Assembly (NCBI GenBank): GCA_964528605.1
Contig: CAZGSV010000033.1
Coordinates: 1 to 27,808 of the forward strand
DNA from: CAZGSV01 sp964528605
GTDB taxonomy: Bacteria; Armatimonadota; Zipacnadia; CAZGSV01
Reading direction: 5' to 3'
DNA length: 27,808 nt
A model generated the notes under the pieces. It worked only from the letters and a program-made list of their open reading frames with translations. It was not told the origin of the DNA and did not search any database. Below are positions 21,356-27,808 of this stretch, piece by piece; position 1 is the stretch's first letter, and each line of letters starts with the position of its first letter. The translations under genes and the position numbers were made by a program.

Positions 21356-21430
21356 GCTGGTCGGGCGGCGCTGTGGGAGCCCCGCCCTGAGAGACGAGGG
21401 CACTCGGATGGGGTCCGAGAGTGAGGGCCG
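21356..21430 (+). other. Spacer between 6S RNA and rarA with two hairpins
   Basis: This 75-base stretch has GGGCGG...CCGCCC (6 bp, 13-base loop, around 21362-21387) and CTCGGA-TGGGG-TCCGAG (6 bp, around 21403-21419). Neither is followed by a T run. They may separate mature 6S RNA from a longer rarA transcript or serve as processing sites. The rest of the gene-free gap, 21033-21128, holds only the stem-loop at 21046-21061. Confidence 0.35.
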
Positions 21431-22750
21431 GTGAATCTGTTCGAGTCCGAGGCTGAACGGCAGGCGCCGGAACAGATGCCGTTGGCGGCGCGCATGCGGC
21501 CGCGCTCGCTGGAGGAGTTCCTGGGGCAGGAGCAGGTGGTGGGGCCGGACACCTTCGTGGGCAAGGCGATTCGGCTAGACCGCGTGCCTGCCATGATTTG
21601 GCACGGTCCACCCGGCAGCGGCAAGACGACGCTGGCTCACATCATCCGTGCCACCACCAAGCGCCATTTCGTGACGCTGAGCGCGGTGGAGGCGGGGGTG
21701 GCGGAGATTCTGCAGGCGGCGGAGGCGGCGCGCCTGCGGCAGCAGGACAAGGGGCAGGGCACCATCCTCTTCGTCGAGGAGATCCACCGGCTCAACAAGG
21801 CGCAGCAGGACCGCTTCCTGCCGTTCGTCGAGGACGGGACTTTCACTCTCATCGGCTCCACCACCGAGAACCCCTTCTTCTACATCATTCCTCCGCTGCT
21901 GTCGCGCTGCCGGGTGGTGGTGTTCAACCCACTGAGCGACGAGCAGGTGCGAACGATCGTTGAGCGCTCGCTGCACGATCCGGAGCGCGGCTACGGCGGG
22001 CTGGACATCTCCCTGGAGCCGGAAGCGCTGGAGCACTTGGTGGTCAGTTCGGCCGGTGATGCGCGCCACGCGCTCAACATGCTGGAGTTGATCGTGGAAG
22101 GCGCCGGGGGAAAGGGCCCGCTGCGGATAGGGCCGGAGGCGGCCATGGAGGCCGCGCAGAAGAGGCTGCAGCACGACCGCGCAGGGGACGCTCACTACGA
22201 TGTGGTGTCGGCGTTCATCAAGAGTATGCGCGGGTCGGACCCGGACGCGGCGCTCTACTGGATGGGGCGGATGATCTACGCCGGCGAGGACCCGCGCTTC
22301 ATCGCGCGGCGCATCCTGATTCACGCGGCGGAGGACGTGGGGATGGCCGACCCGATGGCGCTGGTGGTAGCGGCGGCGGCGGCCACGGCGGTGGAGACCG
22401 TGGGCCTACCGGAATGCCAGATACCATTGGCCCAGGCCGTCATCTACATTGCGACCGCGCCCAAGAGCAACACCTGCTACCAGGCCATCGCCGCCGCGAT
22501 GAAGGACGTGCAGGAGCGGAAAGCGGAACGGGTGCCGCCGCACCTGCGGGACAGTTCCTACGCAGGTGCCGCACGCCTGGGCCACGGTGTAGACTATCAG
22601 TACCCGCACAGTTTCGGTGGCTACGTGCCGCAGCAGTATCTGCCGGACGGCCTGGTGGGCCGGCGCTATTACGAGCCCTCGCAGGCCGGGTTCGAGGCGG
22701 AGATTGAGGCTAGGCTGCGGCGTCTGCGCGAGGCAGAAGAGAAGGAATGA
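21431..22750 (+). CDS. rarA: Replication-associated recombination protein RarA (MgsA), AAA+ ATPase
   Basis: The 439-residue protein is a full-length RarA/MgsA/Mgs1 family member. It shows MRPRSLEEFLGQEQVVG, Walker A GPPGSGKTT (59-67), Walker B ILFVEEIHRLNKAQQ (112-126), sensor 1 IGSTTENP and the C-terminal tetramerisation region with LRDSSY and YPHSFGGYVPQQYLPD. RarA acts at stalled forks and DNA gaps, interacting with clamp loader and SSB. The first Walker B acid is Glu in place of the usual Asp (VDEIHR), a mild oddity. The GTG start at 21431 has only a weak GAGGG upstream. It follows the 6S RNA by 75 bases and overlaps the next gene by an ATGA, so it heads a cluster of rarA, DUF948 and YtxH genes. 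Confidence 0.96.
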   Translation: MNLFESEAERQAPEQMPLAARMRPRSLEEFLGQEQVVGPDTFVGKAIRLDRVPAMIWHGPPGSGKTTLAHIIRATTKRHFVTLSAVEAGVAEILQAAEAARLRQQDKGQGTILFVEEIHRLNKAQQDRFLPFVEDGTFTLIGSTTENPFFYIIPPLLSRCRVVVFNPLSDEQVRTIVERSLHDPERGYGGLDISLEPEALEHLVVSSAGDARHALNMLELIVEGAGGKGPLRIGPEAAMEAAQKRLQHDRAGDAHYDVVSAFIKSMRGSDPDAALYWMGRMIYAGEDPRFIARRILIHAAEDVGMADPMALVVAAAAATAVETVGLPECQIPLAQAVIYIATAPKSNTCYQAIAAAMKDVQERKAERVPPHLRDSSYAGAARLGHGVDYQYPHSFGGYVPQQYLPDGLVGRRYYEPSQAGFEAEIEARLRRLREAEEKE

Positions 22751-23139
22751 CGTTGGTGGAGGCGCTGGGAGTGGTGGCGCTGGCGGTGGCGATCGTTTTG
22801 GGCGTGGCGCTCATCGCCTTGGCGTTGCGCCTATGGCGGGTGGCCGGTCAGGCCGAGAGCACCGCCGAGGAGGCGCGGCGCACGCTGGCGGCGTTGCGCT
22901 CCCTACTGGAGCAGGAGGTGCGGCCGCTCTTGCAGCGGGCTGGGCAGCAGTCGGACCGGGTGGACAAGTTGATCCAGCAGATGGACCTGGTCTCGCGGGT
23001 GGCGCGAGGTGCGGACGAGGCCAGTAGACAGATGAAGGAGCAGTGGCGCGCCGTGCGGGCGGCGGGGGTGGGCCTGGCGGCGGGACTTAGGACGATCCTC
23101 AGCGGACGACGCAAGGAGGAAGTGGAAAGCGGTGAGTGA
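22747..23139 (+). CDS. DUF948-like single-span membrane protein with coiled coil
   Basis: The 130-residue product has one N-terminal transmembrane helix (about 7-29) followed by a long amphipathic, Ala/Glu/Arg-rich helical region (AGQAESTAEEARRTL and on), as in DUF948 proteins. B. subtilis YtxG is the best-known relative and belongs, with YtxH, to a general-stress operon controlled by SigB and SigH. There is no catalytic motif; a structural or stress-protective role at the membrane is likely. Its ATG overlaps the rarA stop (ATGA), and its own stop overlaps the next gene's GTG, so the three are translationally coupled. Confidence 0.75.
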   Translation: MTLVEALGVVALAVAIVLGVALIALALRLWRVAGQAESTAEEARRTLAALRSLLEQEVRPLLQRAGQQSDRVDKLIQQMDLVSRVARGADEASRQMKEQWRAVRAAGVGLAAGLRTILSGRRKEEVESGE

Positions 23140-23368
23140 GGAGAAGACATCGGGCAAGGCCGGTTGGCTGTTGGTTTTCGGCCTGGGATTGGCCGCTGGA
23201 TGGGTGGTGGCAACCTGGCTCTCGAAGGACAAGAAGACCGGCGCTGCGGTAAGGCAGAGAGTCCGGGCTTGGCTCGACAACACCAAGGTGAGGTTGGAAG
23301 AAGGTGTCGAGGAAGGCCGGGAGGCAGCCCGTCGCGCCCGCGAGGACAATGGCCAGGCCCAGGGCTAG
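23132..23368 (+). CDS. YtxH-domain small membrane protein
   Basis: The 78-residue protein has a short charged N-terminus, one glycine-rich span (WLLVFGLGLAAGWVVATWL), a Lys/Arg-rich turn and an amphipathic C-terminal helix rich in Glu and Arg. This is the layout of YtxH (gas-vesicle-GvpP-like) proteins, general stress proteins in Bacillus and relatives. GTG at 23132 lies 8 bases inside the DUF948 gene, whose AAGGAGGAAG sequence can serve as ribosome binding site. The stress-sigma module begins 33 bases downstream, which fits a YtxG-YtxH stress function. Confidence 0.75.
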   Translation: MSEEKTSGKAGWLLVFGLGLAAGWVVATWLSKDKKTGAAVRQRVRAWLDNTKVRLEEGVEEGREAARRAREDNGQAQG

Positions 23369-23401
23369 GCCGGGCAGGGGGAGTCTTGCAGACAAGGGTG
23401 A

Positions 23402-24199
23402 ATGGAGATGGTAGTCCGAACCGAACGGCTGGATGAGGAGACTCTGTTGCTGAAGGTCCAGGGCGAGGTGGACGTGTACACCGCGCCGGAGTTGGCCACG
23501 CGCATCACCGAGCAAGCGGGGGCCTACAAGTTCATCATCGTGGACCTGGGCGGCACCGAGTACATTGACTCCTCCGGGATCGGCGTACTCTCGGGTTGCC
23601 AGGGGCAGGTGCAGGAGTTGGGCGGCTCGCTGCGCATTGTGACCACGAACGACCGGGTGCTGCGGGCGTTCCGCATCGCCGGCATTCCCGACATGCGCTT
23701 GGTCTTCCCAACAGTGGAGGCCGCGATGGAGTCCGCGCGCGGGCGGCAAGAGGTCGCGGAGGGCAGGCGGCAACCGATCCGTGGGGAGCTGCAAATGACC
23801 TTGCTGCGGCGGCCGGAGTACGTGGCGACGGTCCGCTTGGTCGTGGGTTCGATTGGCGCCCGCCTGGACCTGTCCTACCAAGAGGTGGAGGACATCAAAC
23901 TGGCGGTGGGCGAGGCCTGGGCCAACGCGCTCAGGCATGGCGCGCCAGTCGAGGGGTCGGACCGCATCCACCTGGACCTCAACTTCGACGAGGACACTCT
24001 GGTGATTCAGGTGCGCGACCCCAGCACCCACGTTGACTGGGACGACATTCTGGCGCGCGCGGAGAGCGGACAGCGCGTGGGCGCGGGCGGTCTGGGCCTG
24101 ATGTTGATGAAGCACTTGATGGACGAGGTGGAGTTTGGCTCCTGCCCCGAGGAGGGCAACTGCGTCCGGCTCGTGAAGAGGTTGCGCAGGGAGATCTAA
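23402..24199 (+). CDS. Single-chain fusion of anti-sigma-factor antagonist (STAS/RsbV) and anti-sigma kinase (RsbW)
   Basis: Residues 1-110 are an RsbV/SpoIIAA-type STAS domain with the phospho-acceptor loop YIDSSGIGVL (DSSG at 56-59). A short Arg-rich linker (112-127) joins it to a GHKL/HATPase_c domain of RsbW/SpoIIAB type: N box E171-N175-H179 in VGEAWANALRHG and glycine box VGAGGLGLMLMK. In the usual partner switch RsbW holds the sigma factor or binds RsbV, and inactivates RsbV by phosphorylating that Ser. Here antagonist and kinase are one 265-residue protein, encoded one base before the sigma-factor gene, its obvious target. How release is controlled is unknown; no PP2C (RsbU/P) phosphatase is in the window. 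ATG 23408 is an alternative start 7 bases after AAGGGTG. Confidence 0.9.
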   Translation: MEMVVRTERLDEETLLLKVQGEVDVYTAPELATRITEQAGAYKFIIVDLGGTEYIDSSGIGVLSGCQGQVQELGGSLRIVTTNDRVLRAFRIAGIPDMRLVFPTVEAAMESARGRQEVAEGRRQPIRGELQMTLLRRPEYVATVRLVVGSIGARLDLSYQEVEDIKLAVGEAWANALRHGAPVEGSDRIHLDLNFDEDTLVIQVRDPSTHVDWDDILARAESGQRVGAGGLGLMLMKHLMDEVEFGSCPEEGNCVRLVKRLRREI

Positions 24200-24200
24200 G

Positions 24201-25007
24201 ATGGACAGCGGCCCGCGCACGGCCAGCAAGTATAGCGAGGACGTAGACCGCCTCTTCCAGCGGCTGCAGCAGGAGAGGGACCGTCATAAGAAGGCGGCCA
24301 TTAGGGATGAGATTATCGCCGTCAACACCCCGCTGGTGCACGCCTTGGCCGCGCGCTTTCGCGACCGCGGTGAGCCGCTGGAGGACTTGGTACAAGTGGG
24401 GATGGTGGGCCTGATCAACGCCGTGGATCGCTTCGACCCGAGCAAGGGCTACCGCTTCGCCACTTTTGCCACGCCCACGATCGTGGGGGAGATCAAACGC
24501 TACTTCCGCGACAAGGGCTGGACCATGCGGGTGCCGCGGCGGTTGCAGGAATTGCGCCTGCTGGTCAATCGCGCGATTGATGAGTTGAGCCATCAATACC
24601 AGCGTTCGCCCACGGTGAACGAGATCGCCGCGCGCGTGAAGGCCCGGCCCGAGGACGTGGAACTGGCGATGGAATTGGATTTGGTGTACGACCTGGTCAG
24701 CCTCGACAGCAGCCGCGACGAGGATGACGAACGGCGCGGCTACGAGCCGCAGGTCGCCGCGGCGGATGGGGAAACGCCGGAGCACGTCCTCCGGCGCACG
24801 GAAATGGATGAGGCGATCCGGGGCCTGCCCGAGCGGCAGCGCAAAATCATCGTGATGAAGTTCTTCAAGGACATGACGCAGGCCGAGATTGCCAAGGCGC
24901 TGCGCATGTCGCAGATGCACGTCTCGCGCCTGCAGCATTTAGCCCTGATGAACCTGCGGCGCCGCATGGAGCAAGAGGAAGAGGAGAACCAGACGGAGAC
25001 GGGGTGA
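24201..25007 (+). CDS. SigB/SigF/SigG-type RNA polymerase sigma factor
   Basis: The 268-residue group 3 sigma70 factor has region 2 (DLVQVGMVGLINAVDRFDPS and on through FATFATPTIVGEIKRYFRDK), region 3 (RRLQELRLLVNRAIDEL, PTVNEIAARV) and region 4 with the helix-turn-helix MTQAEIAKALRMSQMHVSRLQ. The FATPTIVGEIKRYFRDKGW signature is characteristic of the SigB/SigF/SigG branch controlled by RsbW/SpoIIAB anti-sigma factors. It starts one base after the fusion anti-sigma gene, with AGGGAG 6 bases before its ATG, so the two are produced together. Its regulon may include the DUF948 and YtxH genes just upstream. Whether it is a stress or developmental sigma cannot be decided from sequence. Confidence 0.93.
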   Translation: MDSGPRTASKYSEDVDRLFQRLQQERDRHKKAAIRDEIIAVNTPLVHALAARFRDRGEPLEDLVQVGMVGLINAVDRFDPSKGYRFATFATPTIVGEIKRYFRDKGWTMRVPRRLQELRLLVNRAIDELSHQYQRSPTVNEIAARVKARPEDVELAMELDLVYDLVSLDSSRDEDDERRGYEPQVAAADGETPEHVLRRTEMDEAIRGLPERQRKIIVMKFFKDMTQAEIAKALRMSQMHVSRLQHLALMNLRRRMEQEEEENQTETG

Positions 25008-25040
25008 CCGAGACCCCCAAAGAAAGGCAGCCCGCCTAGC

Positions 25041-26150
25041 ATGGCAGAGGCCGAACAGAGCCAGCCCCCCCGGGCCGGCATCACCACGCACACGCTGAGG
25101 ACGGTGCTCATCGTCGCCGCCGTCGCCTACCTGCTCTATCTGGTGCGCAGCATGCTGCCGGTCTTCCTGGTGAGTCTCCTACTGGCGTACGTGCTGGCGC
25201 CCTTGCTGGACCGGCTGGAAAAGCGGGGCTGGCGCAGAGGCTGGGGCGTGGCGCTGGTGTATGCGGGCTTTCTCCTCTTCTTCGCTGTGGTTGTCATCTT
25301 GGTGCTGCCGCCGATTGTGACCGAGGTTGGGAGTCTGGCCTCTTCGGTAAGCGAGTATCCGGCCAAACTGGTGACGATGTGGAGCGGCTACTTTGGCGAG
25401 GGGGGCGGGGCACGCAGTCCACTGGCGGAGCAAGCGGCATCCTTCCTGCGCACTCACGGAGACCGGCTGGCGGCGGGCGTGGCGCAGTGGCTCAACAGGA
25501 TGCTGCAGGCGGCGCGGGGCTCGGTGGCGGTGATCTTCTCCTTCCTGCTGCTGCCTATCATCACTTACTACTTCGTGCGCGACCTGGGGGAGATCCGGCG
25601 AGCCGCGCGGGAGATTCTGCCGCGGCGGTACAAGGCGGACGTGGTAGAGACCGTGGGCGAGGTCGAACGGATGCTCGGTCGCTACCTCAGGGCCCAGTTC
25701 GTAGTCTCCTTGGCAATCTCGGTGTCGGCGGCGCTGCTGTTGAGCGTCTGGCAACTCGCATTCCATGTGCGCTACGCGCTGCTGCTTGGGGTGCTGGCGG
25801 GCTTTCTGTGCGTGATACCGATGGTGGGCGCTCTGACGCTTTGGGTAATGGTGGGTCTGGTAGCCTATCTGACCGGCAGTCCACCCGTGTGGGCGATGGT
25901 GGCGAGCGTGGGCAGTCTGGTGGCGCTGAACCAAGTGTTCGACAACATCGTCACGCCACGCTTGATGGGGGAAGCGGTGGGCGTTCATCCTTTGTGGATC
26001 ATCTTCGCGCTCATGGTGGGTGGACACCTGCTCGGGCTAGTTGGTATGCTGATAGCCGTTCCCGCGGCAGCCACGGTGCAGATTGTGGTGCGCCACTCGC
26101 GCGCCCAGGCGATGGCGGCGGGGACGGATCAGGCTAGTGACCACTGCTGA
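25041..26150 (+). CDS. AI-2E-family (PerM/YrrI-like) membrane permease
   Basis: The 369-residue polytopic protein has about eight hydrophobic spans, the first pair at 19-60 (VLIVAAVAYLLYLV, FLVSLLLAYVLAPLLDRLEKRG). The family LAYVLxPLxxxLxxRG, PIITYYFVRD and DNIVTPRLMGEAVGVHPLWIIFALMVGG blocks are all present. AI-2E proteins include the AI-2 exporter TqsA, Na+/H+ antiporters and many permeases of unknown substrate. A gene of this family (yrrI in B. subtilis) directly upstream of alaS is a common arrangement, and here its end overlaps the alaS start by 14 bases. There is no strong ribosome binding site. The substrate is unknown. Confidence 0.9.
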   Translation: MAEAEQSQPPRAGITTHTLRTVLIVAAVAYLLYLVRSMLPVFLVSLLLAYVLAPLLDRLEKRGWRRGWGVALVYAGFLLFFAVVVILVLPPIVTEVGSLASSVSEYPAKLVTMWSGYFGEGGGARSPLAEQAASFLRTHGDRLAAGVAQWLNRMLQAARGSVAVIFSFLLLPIITYYFVRDLGEIRRAAREILPRRYKADVVETVGEVERMLGRYLRAQFVVSLAISVSAALLLSVWQLAFHVRYALLLGVLAGFLCVIPMVGALTLWVMVGLVAYLTGSPPVWAMVASVGSLVALNQVFDNIVTPRLMGEAVGVHPLWIIFALMVGGHLLGLVGMLIAVPAAATVQIVVRHSRAQAMAAGTDQASDHC

Positions 26151-27808
26151 ACTTCGCCAAGCGTTCCTATCCTTTTTCGCGGGCAAGGGACATCAGGTCC
26201 GCGAGGGTATTTCGCTAATCCCCACGGATCCCTCGCTACTGCTTACGGGGGCGGGCGTAGTGCCCTTCCGCGGCTACATCGAGGGGACGGCGCAGCCCAC
26301 GCACCGGCGGGTGACCACGTGCCAGCGCTGCGTGCGCGACAAGGACACCGATCAGGTGGGGATACGCATCCGCTACCTCACCTTCTTCGAGATGCTGGGG
26401 AACTTCTCCTTCGGCGACTACTACAAGCGGGAGTCAATGCTGTGGGGATGGGAGTTCCTGACACAGGTGATGAAGTTCCCGGTGGAACGGCTGTGGGGCA
26501 CGGTGTACGAGAAGGACGACGAGGGAGTCGCCATCTGGGAGAGAGAGATCGGGATGCCTGGCCAGCGGGTGGTTCCCCTCGGGATGGACAACAACTGGTG
26601 GGGGCCGCTGGCCGAGGTGGGGGCGTGCGGCCCTTGCGCGGAGTTCTACTATGACTTGGGGCCTGAGTTGGGCTGTGGCCGCGCGGACTGCAAGCCGGGC
26701 TGCGAGTGCGACCGCTTTCTGGAAATCTGGAACATGGTGTTCACCGAGTTCTACAGGAATGCGGACGGGTCCTTCTCGCCGCTGGCGAGCAAGAACATTG
26801 ATACCGGCATGGGGCTGGAGCGCACCGCGCTGTGCGCGCAGGACAAGCCGACGGTCTACGCCATAGATGTCTTCACGGCGCTGGTGGAGGCCGTTGCCTC
26901 GATGGCTTCGCGGCGCGAGGAACCGGAGCGGGCCAAGGTTCACACCGCCGTGGTTGCGGACCACGCGCGGGCATACACGATGATGATCGCGGACGGCATG
27001 CTGCCCGGGAACGAGGGGCGCGGCTACGTGCTGCGGCGGTTCATGAGGCGGGCGATGGTGGCCGGGCGGCGACTGGGCATCGAGAAGCCTTTCCTGGCGG
27101 AGTTGCCGCCGTTGGTCGCGGACGCGCTGTGCGACTTCTACCCGCAACTGAAGCCGGCGCTGGACCATATTGTCCGCGCGTGCCGCTTGGAGCAAGAGCG
27201 TTTCCGCGAGGTGCTGGAGACCGGGTGGAACGTGCTCCGGGAGGAGATAGATCGCTGCCGGCGCAACGGCGAGAGGGCAGTGTCCGCGGAGGTCGCCTTC
27301 CGCCTCCACGACACCTACGGCTTCCCCATCGAACTGACCAAAGAGATGGCGGAGGAGGAGGGCCTGGGCGTTGACGAGGCGGGCTTCGCGCGCGCGATGG
27401 AGGGGCAGCGGGCGCGCTCGCGTCAGGCCACGGTCGTGACTGCGTTGGGGGAGAAGGGCTATGCCGACTTCCTGCAGCGGCACGGCAAGACGGAGTTCGT
27501 CGGCTACGAGTCGCTCGCGGCCGAGGCGCGCATACTGGCCGTCTTCCGTGAGGGCCAGCCGCTGGAGCGGGCTACCGAGGGCGAGGTGGACATCGTCCTG
27601 GACCGCACGCCCTTCTATGCCGAGGCGGGCGGCCAAGTGGGCGACACCGGGCTGCTGACGGGCTCGGAGGGTCAGGCGCGCGTGACCGGAGCCTTCTACG
27701 GCGCCGAGGCCCTCGTGGTCCACCGGTGCGCCCTGGACCGAGGCAGCCTGCGCCCGGGCGAGCAGGTGACGGCGTGCGTGGACGAGGCGCGGCGGCAGGC
27801 CATCCGCC
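26137..27808 (+). CDS. alaS: Alanyl-tRNA synthetase, 5-prime part (runs off the window)
   Basis: The 557 visible codons are in one open frame from GTG 26137 to the edge. They show the AlaS start ELRQAFLSFFAGKGH, RVTTCQRCVRDKD, motif 2 TFFEMLGNFSFGDYYK, the Cys-rich insert CGRADCKPGCECDRFLEIWN typical of Firmicutes/Thermotoga-like AlaS, motif 3 GMGLERTALCAQ and the tRNA-binding domain GNEGRGYVLRRFMRRA. TPFYAEAGGQVGDTG then opens the editing domain. The zinc-site HTATH motif would come just beyond the edge. The enzyme charges tRNA-Ala and edits mischarged Ser and Gly. The start lies within the last codons of the permease gene, a 14-base overlap, so translation is probably coupled. Confidence 0.96.
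   Translation, partial: MTTAELRQAFLSFFAGKGHQVREGISLIPTDPSLLLTGAGVVPFRGYIEGTAQPTHRRVTTCQRCVRDKDTDQVGIRIRYLTFFEMLGNFSFGDYYKRESMLWGWEFLTQVMKFPVERLWGTVYEKDDEGVAIWEREIGMPGQRVVPLGMDNNWWGPLAEVGACGPCAEFYYDLGPELGCGRADCKPGCECDRFLEIWNMVFTEFYRNADGSFSPLASKNIDTGMGLERTALCAQDKPTVYAIDVFTALVEAVASMASRREEPERAKVHTAVVADHARAYTMMIADGMLPGNEGRGYVLRRFMRRAMVAGRRLGIEKPFLAELPPLVADALCDFYPQLKPALDHIVRACRLEQERFREVLETGWNVLREEIDRCRRNGERAVSAEVAFRLHDTYGFPIELTKEMAEEEGLGVDEAGFARAMEGQRARSRQATVVTALGEKGYADFLQRHGKTEFVGYESLAAEARILAVFREGQPLERATEGEVDIVLDRTPFYAEAGGQVGDTGLLTGSEGQARVTGAFYGAEALVVHRCALDRGSLRPGEQVTACVDEARRQAIR

Noticed and set aside
21033..21430. A riboswitch or attenuator leader controlling rarA
   Set aside because: The paired elements match the closing stem, bubble and terminal arm of 6S RNA rather than any ligand-binding leader I know, and no terminator/antiterminator pair with a U run is present.
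1..27808. Mobile elements, CRISPR arrays, tRNA or rRNA genes, restriction or other defence systems
   Set aside because: Looked for on both strands: no direct-repeat arrays, transposase or integrase motifs, cloverleaf-like gaps or defence genes. The gaps between genes are nearly all too short.

Overview
The window is a GC-rich, gene-dense bacterial chromosome segment with no tRNA, rRNA, CRISPR, insertion sequence or phage gene that I can see. The gene content mixes outer-membrane-type traits (two GT9 heptosyltransferase-like genes, a LapA-domain protein) with neighbourhoods familiar from Firmicutes and relatives (a 6S RNA beside rarA, DUF948 plus YtxH genes beside a SigB-type sigma factor, an AI-2E-family permease directly before alaS). 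Secreted DUF4091/GH123-like and DUF2961/GH172-like enzymes are common in Armatimonadota, Planctomycetota and allied uncultured lineages. My best guess is a diderm Terrabacteria member such as Armatimonadota; this is inference from gene content only.

Left part (1-3980, all minus strand): a promoter at 3952-3980 leads into an oxidoreductase, a stand-alone lipoyl-domain protein, hslV, hslU, a single-domain response regulator and the first 30 codons of mtaB, which runs off the left edge. A second, weaker promoter may serve hslVU. HslV appears to start at a CTG codon.

Surface glycan part (3977-10416, minus strand): one promoter at 10388-10416 appears to drive a TIM-barrel-like unknown, a metallo-beta-lactamase-fold hydrolase, a GT9 glycosyltransferase with a ten-base C tract near its start, a GT2 glycosyltransferase remnant that has lost its middle, a second GT9 gene and a secreted GH123-like protein.

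Central part (10499-19542): a nitrilase-superfamily hydrolase converges on an alkaline-phosphatase-superfamily enzyme (their stop codons share a CTAG). Back-to-back promoters separate that enzyme from a small lipoprotein. Then come a 930-residue secreted GH172-like protein with three tandem beta-sandwich repeats, a DUF4177-like protein, a LapA-like protein coupled to an unusual lipoprotein, and an isocitrate/isopropylmalate-type dehydrogenase.

Right part (19568-27808, plus strand): a terminator, a membrane-anchored kinase-like protein with degraded catalytic motifs (probable pseudokinase), a convincing unannotated 6S RNA with its own promoter, rarA, DUF948 and YtxH envelope-stress proteins, a single-chain fusion of anti-sigma antagonist (RsbV/STAS) and anti-sigma kinase (RsbW), the cognate SigB-type sigma factor, an AI-2E-family permease and the 5-prime two thirds of alaS. 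The 6S RNA and the partner-switch module together make this a dense block of sigma-factor control and are the most interesting part of the window. Only one gene-free stretch exceeds 300 bases (21033-21430), and the 6S RNA fills half of it.
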